Below the pieces are notes generated by a model. It was not told the DNA's origin. It did not search any database and saw only the letters and a program-made list of their open reading frames with translations. This document shows, piece after piece, positions 35,003-43,372 of a stretch of 64,000 nucleotides of DNA. The DNA comes from Hymenobacter jeollabukensis. GTDB taxonomy: Bacteria > Bacteroidota > Bacteroidia > Cytophagales > Hymenobacteraceae. Each line of letters begins with the position of its first letter. Within the stretch, counting starts at the first letter, position 1. Both the position numbers and the translations under genes were made by a program. The stretch spans positions 124,001 to 188,000 of the forward strand of contig NZ_VAJM01000001.1 of the NCBI RefSeq assembly GCF_005771675.1, read 5' to 3'.

Positions 35003-35467
35003 ATGCCTCCCGCCGTGCGTTTCCTCCGTTTTCTGCTTCTGACCGTGCTGCTGACCGCCTCCCCGGCGCTGTGGGGCCAAACGGCCACGCCCGCAGCCAT
35101 GCCCCTGGGCGTGTGGACCGACGAGCCCGGCGAAACCCAGGTGGAGTTTTACCGCTGCGGCGAGCAGCTGTGCGGGCGCATCGTGCAGCTGCTGCACGCC
35201 ACCGATGCCGAGGGCAAGCCCCGCCTCGACGTGCACAACCCCGACCCCAGGCGCCGCAACCAGCCGCACGTGGGCCTGACCATTATCCAGGACCTGCACT
35301 ACAACCGCGACGAAAACCGCTGGGACGGCGGGCAGATTTACGACCCGGATAACGGCCGCACCTACTCCTGCTACGTGCGCACGGTGGCCCCCGATCTGCT
35401 CGAAGTGAAAGGCTACATCGGTTTTGCTCTGGTGGGGCGGGCGCAGGTGTGGAAGCGGGTGCGCTGA
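35003..35467 (+). CDS. DUF2147 domain-containing secreted protein (copy 2)
   Basis: A 154-residue paralogue of the preceding gene with signal peptide (LLLTVLLTASPALWGQ). It keeps LGVWTDE, the EQLCGRIVQL segment with the same Cys pair, NPDP, WDGGQIYDPDNGRTYSCYV and EVKGYIGFALVG. The two copies share the core motifs but differ widely elsewhere, so the duplication is old. A TACCTTGG element at 34983-34990 may give it its own promoter. The ATG at 35003 starts the signal peptide. Confidence 0.93.
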   Translation: MPPAVRFLRFLLLTVLLTASPALWGQTATPAAMPLGVWTDEPGETQVEFYRCGEQLCGRIVQLLHATDAEGKPRLDVHNPDPRRRNQPHVGLTIIQDLHYNRDENRWDGGQIYDPDNGRTYSCYVRTVAPDLLEVKGYIGFALVGRAQVWKRVR

Positions 35468-35542
35468 GGCCCTGGCGGCCATAGGGCCGAAACTATTTCG
35501 GGAAATGCGTGTTTTCAGCTCATTCCGCGCACGTTTCCCACC

Positions 35543-36145
35543 TTGCTACAGTTTCTTCGCCGCTTGCTTAAGGGCCCGGGGCCCGACGCCGACTGGCAGC
35601 CGCTGCACCGTTCAGCGGCCGAGCTGCGGGCGTATGAGCAGTGGAAGCAACAAGCCGAATACCGTCCCTGGCTCGGCGCCTATTTCAAGGCCTATCACTA
35701 CTGCAAGGCGGGCCTGCCGCCCTGCCACGGCGGCCCCCGCGTGCAGCGCCTCGAAGCCTGCGGGCAGCCCGGCGCCCTGCTGTTTTTCGACCCCGGCATC
35801 GGCGCCGCCAACTTCCAGCACCTCTTCGACCTGCTGCGCGACCGGATGCTGCCGCTGGGCTACCACCTGGCCGCTTCGGACGTGCGCACCCGCCGCCTGC
35901 CGCAGTGCACCGAAACCATTGCCAAGCACTTCCTCAAGCCCAGCCCTTCCGACTGCCCCGACACCGGCCGCTGCCAGCAGCGCTTCGGCACCGTCACCAT
36001 CGATTTGATCAGCCTGAACGGCCGTCCGGGCTTTATCCGCGTGGCCTGCAACCCCATTGCCGACAGTATGTTCTGCGAGGCCTACTCCTTCGATCAGCTG
36101 ATGGATGCGCTTTTTAACCAGGTGCCGCAGACGTCTGCCAGCTAA
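35543..36145 (+). CDS. hypothetical protein with TTG start
   Basis: A 200-residue soluble protein. The first in-frame start is TTG at 35543; no upstream ATG is in frame and the next ATG is about 100 codons in, after protein-like sequence. It is rich in Cys (about eight: YHYCKAG, PPCHGG, LEACGQPG, PQCTET, PSDCPDTGRC, RVACNP, MFCEAY), a number that hints at metal binding or disulfides, though no signal peptide is seen. I do not recognise the family. It ends before a strong hairpin. Confidence 0.65.
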   Translation: MLQFLRRLLKGPGPDADWQPLHRSAAELRAYEQWKQQAEYRPWLGAYFKAYHYCKAGLPPCHGGPRVQRLEACGQPGALLFFDPGIGAANFQHLFDLLRDRMLPLGYHLAASDVRTRRLPQCTETIAKHFLKPSPSDCPDTGRCQQRFGTVTIDLISLNGRPGFIRVACNPIADSMFCEAYSFDQLMDALFNQVPQTSAS

Positions 36146-36169
36146 TCAGTCCTCAGCCTTCGAAAACAT

Positions 36170-36203
36170 CAAGCCCCGGCTGCCTTGTGGCAGCCGGGGC
36201 TTG
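36170..36203. terminator. hairpin terminator between convergent genes
   Basis: Perfect 15-bp stem (36170-36184 with 36189-36203) with the loop TTGT; no long T-run follows on either side. Confidence 0.7.
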
Positions 36204-36227
36204 CAGCGTTATAGGCACGAGGCGGCG

Positions 36228-38300
36228 CTACTCCTTCACGAAACACGTCCGGCCGGCCAGGGTGCCATCGGCCTGGCGCAGGCTTAGGTGGTAGAGGCCG
36301 GGCGCCAACGTCTGCACGCGCAGCTGGGTGGCAGCACCTTGCAGCGGCTGACGCAGCACCACGCGGCCGGTCAGGTCGGTGACTTCGGCGGTGGCGGCGC
36401 GCGGCGGCAGTTCGGGCAGTTGCAGCACGTCGTGGCAGGGGTTGGGGTATGCGGGCAGGGCGGCCACGGCCTGCGGGGCGCGGGCGGCCAGAATCAGGGT
36501 GTTGTCGCGGGCGGCCGTGCTGCTGTAGTCGAGCACCCACTGGTCGGGGTCCACGTCGATGCCGGCGACGGTGAGGCCGGCGGGCACGGTGCTGATGACG
36601 TCGGTGCTGGCCTGACTTTGCGTGGCGCGCAGCAGGGTCGACTGCCCGTTGGTGTAGCGCACGCGGTAGGTCACATCGGTCAGGAAAAACGGCGTGACGG
36701 TGGGCATCGACACGGTTTCGTTTACGCGCAGGTAGAGGTTGGTGCCCACCTGGTTCCAGCGCACGGCAAACGTGGGGTAGCCCTGCCCGCTGTACCACTG
36801 ATCGAAGAAATACTGCAGCGAACGGCCGGCCTGCTGCTCAAACACCTGCTGCAGCTGGCGGGTGCGAGCCGTGCGGCCGCTGTAGGTGCTCTGGTAGGTG
36901 CGCAGGGCGTTGAAGAACTTGGTGTCGTCGTTGAGCAGGTAGCGCAGCATGTGGATGACGGCCGCGCCCTTCTTATAGGTCAGGCGGGAGCTGAAAATGC
37001 GGCCCACGTTGGTGGTATCGGGCACGCGCACCGAGCCGCCGGGCTGAAACTGGTCGTAGGTGTTAGTGTTGAAGTTATAGTTGTTCTGGGCCTGCATAAA
37101 CGTCAGATCCAGCCACTGCCGGGGTGCTGCGGTGCCACCGAACTGCACCAGCGAGAGGTATTCGCCGTAGGACGCGAAGCCCTCGTTCAGCCAGATGTCC
37201 TCCCAGGAAGCGCAGGTCACGTTGTCGCCGAACCACTGGTGAAACAGCTCGTGGGCCGTCAGGGTGAAGCTGAAGCCGTCCTGCGTGGTCATCGTCTGGT
37301 GCTCCATGCCCCCGCCGATGGGCGCGGTGCAATGGCCGTACTTCTCGCTGGCGAAGGGGTACAGCCCCACCAGGCTGGAGTAGTTTTCGATGAAGCCCGG
37401 CGTACGGTTGATTTCGGGGAGAAAGTCGTTGAGCGCCGCTTGGTTGTAGACGTAGTTGACGATGGGAATGCGCGGGCCGCCCACGGGGTTGGCGTAGTTC
37501 ACGTACTCCACGTAGGGCGCCACGGCCACCGAAATCAGATAGTAGTCAATAGGTTTGCGGGAGTGCCACTCGTAGCGGCTGCGGTTGCCGCTGAGCGGCG
37601 TCACGCGGCGCAGCACGCCGTTGGAGCCCGCCTTGTTGGGGTTGGTGGTCGTCACCCACACGGCCGAGGAGTCGGCCTTGTCGGTCAGCACTTGCTTGAC
37701 GGGGAACCACTCGTGGGCGCTGAAGGGCTCGGAGAGGCTCCAGGTCACGTTCACGCCGTAGTCGGAGTCGGTGTCGAGGGCGTTGCCGATGGCGGCCGTG
37801 CCGCCGTGCGGGGCCGTGCCGCGGTAGTAGATGCGCGCCTCGAAAGTGGCGCCGGCAGCCACGGCTTGCGGCAGGGCGGCCGTCACGTCGTGGCCGGCGC
37901 GGCGCCAGCCGCCGCTGCGGCGGCGGTCCACCACCACCGAGTCGATGAAGTAGCCCCAGTTGTTGACGGCGTCGCGGTTGAACAGCTCGAAGGCCAGCGA
38001 ATCGAGCGGCTGGCCCGACACGTTGCGGGCCCGGATCAGCCCCGAGCCGCTGACGTTGCGCGAGGTGTTTTCCAGGTTCAGGTCCAGCTTGTACCAGAGC
38101 ACGTCGTAGCGGTCCATCTTCTGGCGGTGCCGCACCGAGGAAGTGGCCGTGCGGGCCGCCGCCCGAATGTGGGCCTGGGCGCATTTCTCGCCGCCCAGGG
38201 TCAGCTCGGCCGGGCTCAGGCGCGGAGCAGCCAGCTGCTGGGCCCGGGCCACGCCGGCTACAAACAACAGGCCCGCGGTAAACTGGTAAAAAAGTCGCAT
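36228..38300 (-). CDS. secreted M1 family aminopeptidase with T9SS sorting domain
   Basis: A 690-residue zinc peptidase. A signal peptide ends near GVARAQQ (residue ~21). The M1 domain has GGMEHQT (the GAMEN-equivalent exopeptidase motif), the zinc site HELFHQWFGD from His350, and NEGFASY with the third ligand Glu. The last ~75 residues (YPNPCHDVLQLPEL ... LAPGLYHLSLRQADG ... CFVKE) are a type A type IX secretion C-terminal domain, so the enzyme is exported to the surface or medium. It probably supplies amino acids from environmental peptides. Confidence 0.95.
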   Translation of the reverse strand: MRLFYQFTAGLLFVAGVARAQQLAAPRLSPAELTLGGEKCAQAHIRAAARTATSSVRHRQKMDRYDVLWYKLDLNLENTSRNVSGSGLIRARNVSGQPLDSLAFELFNRDAVNNWGYFIDSVVVDRRRSGGWRRAGHDVTAALPQAVAAGATFEARIYYRGTAPHGGTAAIGNALDTDSDYGVNVTWSLSEPFSAHEWFPVKQVLTDKADSSAVWVTTTNPNKAGSNGVLRRVTPLSGNRSRYEWHSRKPIDYYLISVAVAPYVEYVNYANPVGGPRIPIVNYVYNQAALNDFLPEINRTPGFIENYSSLVGLYPFASEKYGHCTAPIGGGMEHQTMTTQDGFSFTLTAHELFHQWFGDNVTCASWEDIWLNEGFASYGEYLSLVQFGGTAAPRQWLDLTFMQAQNNYNFNTNTYDQFQPGGSVRVPDTTNVGRIFSSRLTYKKGAAVIHMLRYLLNDDTKFFNALRTYQSTYSGRTARTRQLQQVFEQQAGRSLQYFFDQWYSGQGYPTFAVRWNQVGTNLYLRVNETVSMPTVTPFFLTDVTYRVRYTNGQSTLLRATQSQASTDVISTVPAGLTVAGIDVDPDQWVLDYSSTAARDNTLILAARAPQAVAALPAYPNPCHDVLQLPELPPRAATAEVTDLTGRVVLRQPLQGAATQLRVQTLAPGLYHLSLRQADGTLAGRTCFVKE

Positions 38301-38480
38301 GAAAAGCGTGGAAAATGGTTCTGCGAAGAATCAAAGAAGCGCGGGCGCAGCCGGCGCCAAAACCGATCAGGAAAACGCCGCCGGCTGGCTTGATCAGCCT
38401 GATTCGGTTGTAATTTGCAAGCTACGTCGTAGGCGCCAATCTCCTGCGCGAGCGGCCCGCCGACGGGCTATTTTTCCCTT

Positions 38481-40730
38481 ATGCCCATGCGCTTACACCT
38501 TTACCTACGTCGATTGCTGCCCCTGCTGGCCTTGCTGCTGGGCCTGCTGCGCCCGGCCCGCGCCACGCACATCGTGGGCGGCGAGCTGGACCTGCAGTAC
38601 CAGAATGGCAGCGTGTACCGGCTCACGCTGAACCTCTACTTCGACGCCATCAACGGCAGCACCGGCGCCATCGACATCGATGCGACGGCCGGCATTTTTG
38701 AGAAGGGCACCAACCGCCGCATCCAGGACGTAACCCTGAACGCGGCCGGCAACAGCTTCGTGCCCTACACCAACCCCGTTTGCGCCATCGGCACGCTCAG
38801 CACCCGCAAGCTGGTGTATTCGGCCCTGCTGACCCTGCCGGAGGGCACTTACAACAGCCCCAACGGCTACTACGTGGCCGTGGAGCGCTGCTGCCGCAAC
38901 GGAGTCATCAACAATATCGTGAACCCGGGCAACGCCGGGCAGACCTACTACCTGGAGTTTCCGGCCGTGGTGCGCAACGGACAGGCCTTTCGCAACTCCA
39001 CGCCGCGCATCTTCCCGCCGCTGAGCGACTACGCCTGCGTGGGCGAGCTGTTTTACTTTGATTTTGGCGGGCAGGATGCCGACGGGGACTCCCTCGTTTA
39101 CGACATGGTGACGCCGCTCAACGGCCACGCCAGCACCAACCAGCCCCGGCCCGCCCAGGCCAGTTCTGCTCCGTATTCTGAAGTTTCCTGGACCTCGGGC
39201 CTGAGCCGCACCAACCAGATGCCCGGCACGCCCACCCTGGGCATCGATTCGCGCTCGGGCCGCCTGACGGTGCGTCCCTCAACCCTGGGCCTCTACGTGT
39301 TTGGGGTGCGCTGCTCAGAATACCGTCGGGGCACCAAGATTGGGGAAACGCGCCGCGACTTTCAGCTGCTGGTGGTGGCCTGCCAGGCCAATCAGACGCC
39401 CCAGATGGTGGTGCGCGCCCCCGGCACCGGCACCCAGCCCTACCGCCCCGGCCGCGATACCCTGCACCTGCGGCCGGGCCAGGACCGCTGCCTGCGCCTG
39501 CGCTTCACCGACCCCGACCCCACCTCGCAGCTGCGGGTGGAGCTGCGGGCGGTGAATTTCCCGCAGGCCATGGTGCCCGCGCCCACCCTCACGCAGGGTA
39601 CCGTGCACGCCCCCGGTATGCCCGACACGCTGACCTCGACGGTGTGCTTCCCGGAGTGCTTCAACTCGCACGGCCGGGTGTTTTTGCTCGACGTCATCGT
39701 GGCCGACAACGGCTGCTCGCTGCCCCGCCGCGATACAGTGCGCGTGGCTTTCACGGCCGAAGGCCCGCCCAACCAGCCGCCTTCGGTGGCCCTGGTGTCG
39801 CCGCCCACCCAATTCCCCATCACCGCCCGCGTGGGCGACTTGATAGAGTTGGACGTGGAAGGCGTCGATATCGACCTGGACGCGGTGAGCCTGGAGCTGA
39901 ACGGGCGGGGTTTCACGCCGGCCTCGGTAGGGGCGCAGCTGGTGGCGGTGAGTGCGGTGCCCGGCCGCACGGTGGCCCGCCTGCGCTGGCGCGTCGATTG
40001 TAGGGCCATCACGCGGGGACTGCACGAGTTTGAGGTGGTGGCCGCGGCCTCACCCTGCCTCGACCGGCAAACCAGCCCCGTCGCGCTCATCCCGATTCAG
40101 GTGCAGTACGCCAACACGCCACCGGTCTTGACCTCAAACTTCATCAGCACCCCGATTCCGCCGGACACCATCGTCATCAAGCGCCGGCTGGGCGACACTT
40201 TCACCGCTACCCTTTCGGGCAATGACGCTGACCGCGACAACCTCACCATGACGGCCACGCCCAGCGGCTTCAGCTTGGCGGCGGCGGGCATGAGCTTCAG
40301 CGCCAATGGCACGGCGGGGTCGGCTTCCGGCTCGTTTCAGTGGGTACCCAGCTGCGAGGCGGCCAAGCTGGAGCCGATGACCGTCACGTTTTCGCTGACC
40401 GACAACACCTGCGTACCGGCCCCGCGCCAGCAGGTGGCGCGCTTCGAGGTGGAGCGGCCGGAGGCCCCGGAGTTTATCCCGGCCAACATCATCACGCCCA
40501 ACAACGACCAGCGTAACGACTACTTCGCTCTGCCCACCCTGCCGCCCGACTTCTGCGAGCAACGGTTTGCATCCGTCATCATTTTCTCGCGCTGGGGCAA
40601 TAAGGTATATCAGTCGCCCGACCGCAACTTCCGCTGGGACGGCCGCGGCGTGGCCGAGGGCGTGTACTACTACCTAGTGGAATACACCGACGGCCGCCGT
40701 TTCAAGGGCACCGTGACGGTGATGCCGTAG
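38481..40730 (+). CDS. large secreted protein with gliding motility-associated C-terminal domain
   Basis: A 749-residue exported protein. Signal peptide ending near PARATH (residue ~28). Several Ig- or cadherin-like beta repeats fill the rest: segments with DPDPTSQLRVEL, DIDLDAVSLEL and DADRDNLTMTATPSG are similar and look like repeated domains of ~110 residues. The last ~90 residues (FIPANIITPNNDQRNDYF ... VIIFSRWGNKVYQ ... GVYYYLVEY ... GTVTVMP) are the type B T9SS C-terminal domain (CHU_C). It is a putative surface adhesin or scaffold. A GTCAGTT array starts at its stop codon. Confidence 0.92.
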   Translation: MPMRLHLYLRRLLPLLALLLGLLRPARATHIVGGELDLQYQNGSVYRLTLNLYFDAINGSTGAIDIDATAGIFEKGTNRRIQDVTLNAAGNSFVPYTNPVCAIGTLSTRKLVYSALLTLPEGTYNSPNGYYVAVERCCRNGVINNIVNPGNAGQTYYLEFPAVVRNGQAFRNSTPRIFPPLSDYACVGELFYFDFGGQDADGDSLVYDMVTPLNGHASTNQPRPAQASSAPYSEVSWTSGLSRTNQMPGTPTLGIDSRSGRLTVRPSTLGLYVFGVRCSEYRRGTKIGETRRDFQLLVVACQANQTPQMVVRAPGTGTQPYRPGRDTLHLRPGQDRCLRLRFTDPDPTSQLRVELRAVNFPQAMVPAPTLTQGTVHAPGMPDTLTSTVCFPECFNSHGRVFLLDVIVADNGCSLPRRDTVRVAFTAEGPPNQPPSVALVSPPTQFPITARVGDLIELDVEGVDIDLDAVSLELNGRGFTPASVGAQLVAVSAVPGRTVARLRWRVDCRAITRGLHEFEVVAAASPCLDRQTSPVALIPIQVQYANTPPVLTSNFISTPIPPDTIVIKRRLGDTFTATLSGNDADRDNLTMTATPSGFSLAAAGMSFSANGTAGSASGSFQWVPSCEAAKLEPMTVTFSLTDNTCVPAPRQQVARFEVERPEAPEFIPANIITPNNDQRNDYFALPTLPPDFCEQRFASVIIFSRWGNKVYQSPDRNFRWDGRGVAEGVYYYLVEYTDGRRFKGTVTVMP

Positions 40731-40786
40731 GTCAGTTGTCAGTTGTCAGTTGTCAGTTGTCAGTTGTCAGTTGTCAGTTGTCAGTT
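40731..40786. repeat. perfect heptamer array (GTCAGTT) x 8 at a stop codon
   Basis: Eight perfect copies of GTCAGTT begin on the base after the TAG of the 749-residue gene and end at 40786. Such a pure array is prone to copy-number change; it is outside coding sequence. Confidence 0.95.
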
Positions 40787-40835
40787 GGTCTACTGACTTG
40801 TGGTAAAAGCAGTTGACGTTAAGCGCAACTTCCTG

Positions 40836-40876
40836 AAAAAGCCACTCGGGCCCGGTATTGCTGCCGGGCCCGAGTG
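40836..40876 (-). terminator. rho-independent terminator of the oxidase subunit gene
   Basis: 13-bp perfect GC stem (40843-40855 with 40864-40876); on the minus strand it is followed by GGCTTTTTC. Confidence 0.8.
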
Positions 40877-40913
40877 CGTTGTGAGAGTCGGTTCTGACTG
40901 GCTGAAGCGGCGG

Positions 40914-41558
40914 TCAGAACAGGAACAGGAAAATCGTGAACAGCACCACCCACAGCGCATCGACGAAGTGCCAGAAGATGCCGAGTAGGCGCAGTCGGAC
41001 GCGCCAGTAAGGGTTGCGGATGAATACTAGGGTGCGGATTCCGTCGCGGGAGGCGCGCAGGGCGTGGCCCAGCAGCACGCCCAGAAAGATCATGCCCCCG
41101 AGCAGGTGCAGCACGTGCAGGGCGGAAATCAGATAGACGTAGGTGCCGGACGGTTCGCGGGTGAAAAACACGCCCTGATCCTGCAGCTCGCGCCAGCCCA
41201 GCACCTGCAGCCCGGCGAAGATGCAGCCGAGCAGCAACGTGGCCCCGAGGCAGCGTGCCAGCGCGGGCACCTCGTCGGTGCGGTAGAGGCGCGGGGCCTG
41301 GGCCAGCACGTAGCTGCTGATCAGGAGCACCACCGTGCTCAGCGAAAACCAGCGCGGGAACGGGTGCGGGCTGCCCACGTCGCCCTCGTGGGTGCGGGTG
41401 TAGAGATACAGCGTCACCAGGGCGGCAAACATCATCGTGACGCCGGCCAGGGTGAGGTAAAGCACCAGCTCGAGCAAGGGTAGCCGGGCCCGGTAGGCGG
41501 AGGTGGGGGTGGGGCGGCCGGCGCCTACTTTGTCCTTGCGTTCCTTATCCGAATTCAT
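40914..41558 (-). CDS. cytochrome c oxidase subunit III (heme-copper oxidase)
   Basis: A 214-residue membrane protein with about five hydrophobic segments. The family pattern is visible: a Glu in the SALHVLHLLGG helix region, HALRASRDG, and the C-terminal WHFVDALWVVLFTIFLF, which ends subunit III proteins. It has an extra charged N-terminus (MNSDKERKDK) and a middle loop (YVYLISALHV). No other oxidase subunits are next to it, so it is an isolated extra or accessory subunit III. The start at 41558 was preferred over the frame's beginning at 41726, which is unlike the family. Confidence 0.88.
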   Translation of the reverse strand: MNSDKERKDKVGAGRPTPTSAYRARLPLLELVLYLTLAGVTMMFAALVTLYLYTRTHEGDVGSPHPFPRWFSLSTVVLLISSYVLAQAPRLYRTDEVPALARCLGATLLLGCIFAGLQVLGWRELQDQGVFFTREPSGTYVYLISALHVLHLLGGMIFLGVLLGHALRASRDGIRTLVFIRNPYWRVRLRLLGIFWHFVDALWVVLFTIFLFLF

Positions 41559-41640
41559 GGCCGACGGTGGGGATGCCACCGTGCCAGATAACCGCGCGCA
41601 ATCCAAATAGTTGGCCGGCCAAGCAAGGTGGTGCTTCCCT

Positions 41641-41648
41641 CCAAGGTA
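41641..41648 (-). promoter_or_regulatory. promoter-like element TACCTTGG
   Basis: Seven of eight bases fit TAnnTTTG on the minus strand, 83 bp upstream of the oxidase subunit start. Confidence 0.4.
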
Positions 41649-41703
41649 CGCAAAAAGGGCGCGGGTAGCCAGCGCCACCCGCGCTTTTTCCGCCCGGAAA
41701 TTT

Positions 41704-42042
41704 TCACCCCCGGAAAAACGAACCAATCTTACCCAGCACCGCGTTTAGCGTGATTTTCGGCCCGCGCCCGGCCCCGAAAGTCACCCAGGTTTTGCCGGCC
41801 ACCCGCAGATCGAGCACCAGCCCGAGGCGGCGCATCAAGTCGTTGAGCTGCTGCAGCGGGTCGGGGCCCTTGGGTCCTTTGGGCTTGCTGGGGTCCTTGG
41901 GCTTGCCGGCCCCGGTCAGCTCGTCGAGCACCTGGGCGCTGGGCAGGTTCAGGATAACGTAGGTGCCGGAGGCCGCCAGCTGAATGTCGTGGCCGTTCCA
42001 GCTGATGACGAGGCGGGCCTCCAGGTCGAGGCCGCTAGCCAC
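41704..42042 (-). CDS. hypothetical protein, GTG start, coupled to the preceding small gene
   Basis: A 112-residue soluble protein beginning at a GTG at 42042, overlapping the upstream gene's stop by 8 bp, so it is translated by coupling. A Lys/Pro-rich loop (KPKDPSKPKGPKGPD) splits two beta-rich halves (LVISWNGHDIQLAASGTYVIL and LVLDLRVAGKTWVTFGAG, quoted in parts). I do not recognise a family. The overlap and shared composition suggest it works with the 84-residue partner. Confidence 0.75.
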   Translation of the reverse strand: MASGLDLEARLVISWNGHDIQLAASGTYVILNLPSAQVLDELTGAGKPKDPSKPKGPKGPDPLQQLNDLMRRLGLVLDLRVAGKTWVTFGAGRGPKITLNAVLGKIGSFFRG

Positions 42043-42289
42043 CGAGGCCGGGGTTGGGGGTGGTGGGCGCGGGCAGCTGGCCGGAAGGCGGGTTTTCGCC
42101 CCGGGTGCGAATGCGCAGGGAGCCGTTCAGCCGCCAGGTAGTGGGCGAGCCGGCGGGGTTTTGCGGGTTGGGCATCTGCAGCTCCATCTGCTCGAAGGTG
42201 CAGGCCAGCTCCACGCCGCCCGAGAGTTTGGAGAGCAGGGAAGCGGCCATATCGGCCCAGTTGGCGGAGGATTGGGTGGAATCAGCCAT
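42035..42289 (-). CDS. hypothetical small protein (first of a coupled pair)
   Basis: An 84-residue protein starting at the ATG at 42289 (MADSTQSSANWADM). It ends in a Pro/Gly-rich tail (PAPTTPNPGLGG). The middle (GVELACTFEQMELQM, TTWRLNGSLRIRTRG) looks like short beta strands. The frame is open far upstream, but that sequence is shadow coding. It forms an operon with the following gene. Function unknown. Confidence 0.75.
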   Translation of the reverse strand: MADSTQSSANWADMAASLLSKLSGGVELACTFEQMELQMPNPQNPAGSPTTWRLNGSLRIRTRGENPPSGQLPAPTTPNPGLGG

Positions 42290-42360
42290 AAAGTAGCGGC
42301 GAAAAAAGGGTTGCGAAGGCGCAAACCGGGCGCAAGAAAGCACCGCGGCCGCATTCCTCC

Positions 42361-42412
42361 ATACGCAAGCCCGGCGCGGGCGGTACATACCCCGCGCCGG
42401 GCTTTTGCGTAT
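42361..42412. other. large inverted repeat in a divergent intergenic region
   Basis: Arms of 20 bp (42361-42380) and 22 bp (42391-42412) pair around a 10-base loop with a 2-base bulge; the plus-strand side ends GGGCTTTTGCGTAT. It lies between divergent genes, where a terminator is not expected, 52 bp before the next gene. Confidence 0.75.
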
Positions 42413-42463
42413 GCAAGGCCGGCAGCCCCGCTGCCTACTAGTTGCCGAGCCACCTCTCCTACT

Positions 42464-43321
42464 ATGCCGCACCTCCCCTTTCGCCTCCCCACGCTGCTTG
42501 CCACCCTGGCCTTCGCGGCCTTCGCCTGCGCCCGTTCCTCCGATTCCCCGCAGGCCCCTACGACGGCTGCTCCCGCCGGCACCCCGCCCGTCGAGGCAAC
42601 GGCTTCCGCGCCGGCCCCAGCTCCGGCCAGCACCAGCAGCACCAGCCTCAGCTGCGAGCATCCCTTCGGCCTCAACGACGGCACCGAGCTGACCTACCAG
42701 CTGCTCAACGAGAAAAACAAGCCCGAGGGCCTGCAGGTGCTGAAAGTAGCCCGCATCACACCCCACGAAGCGGCGAAAAAGGCGCCAGCCTACACCGAAG
42801 TGTTGCTCAAAAGCAGCCTCTACGACGCCAACAATCGCCTGCAGCGCAACGACGAGTACGTATACCTCTGCCGCCGCGACACGGTGCTCACCGACGGCCG
42901 CCTGCTGCTCGATCCGGCCATGCTCCGCTCCTTCCGCGACCGGCGCTTCGCCTTCGAGCCGGTACACCTGGCCTGGCCCAACCAGCCCACCACCGGCGCC
43001 CTGCCTGGCGGCAAGCTCACGGTGCAGGTCAGCAGCCCCAGTGTCGACATTGCGCAGGTGGTGACCAACGTCACGGAGCGCAAAATCAGCGGGCCCGAGA
43101 GCGTGACCACGCCGGCCGGCACGTTTCAGTGCTACAAAGTGGAGGCGCGTTACGAGTACGTGACCCAGGCCCGCGCCGACATGGCCCGCCGCTCCGTCAA
43201 GCGCGTCATTGATTATTACGCGCCGGGCGTGGGCATGGTGCGCTCCGAAATGCGCGACGCCGACCGGGAGCCCGACCACGTGGCCGTGCTGCTGAAACGC
43301 ACGGCCGGCACCGCGCGCTAA
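42464..43321 (+). CDS. putative lipoprotein, TapB/DUF3108-like
   Basis: A 285-residue protein. The N-terminus is hydrophobic and ends AFACARSS, a plausible lipobox, followed by a Pro/Ala/Thr-rich tether (residues ~25-62). The mature domain (FGLNDGTELTYQLLNE ... VTTPAGTFQCYKVEARYEY ... VKRVIDYYAPGVGMVRSEMRD) has the layout of the TapB/DUF3108 family: a beta sandwich in which a Cys in FQCYK and a tyrosine-rich end are typical. Role in the envelope is unknown. The ATG at 42464 starts the signal. Confidence 0.8.
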   Translation: MPHLPFRLPTLLATLAFAAFACARSSDSPQAPTTAAPAGTPPVEATASAPAPAPASTSSTSLSCEHPFGLNDGTELTYQLLNEKNKPEGLQVLKVARITPHEAAKKAPAYTEVLLKSSLYDANNRLQRNDEYVYLCRRDTVLTDGRLLLDPAMLRSFRDRRFAFEPVHLAWPNQPTTGALPGGKLTVQVSSPSVDIAQVVTNVTERKISGPESVTTPAGTFQCYKVEARYEYVTQARADMARRSVKRVIDYYAPGVGMVRSEMRDADREPDHVAVLLKRTAGTAR

Positions 43322-43336
43322 CTGCCGCTGAATGCG

Positions 43337-43344
43337 TAAGTTTG
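43337..43344 (+). promoter_or_regulatory. promoter -7 element TAAGTTTG
   Basis: Exact TAnnTTTG match 28 bp upstream of the DUF4920 gene start. Confidence 0.6.
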
Positions 43345-43372
43345 GGGCGGTTTGTCCTACTCCATTTCCCGC

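Noticed and set aside
40731-40786. Heptamer array as a CRISPR
   Set aside because: Units are contiguous with no spacers and only 7 bp long.
40914-41558. Complete cytochrome oxidase operon
   Set aside because: Only subunit III is present; the neighbours are unrelated.
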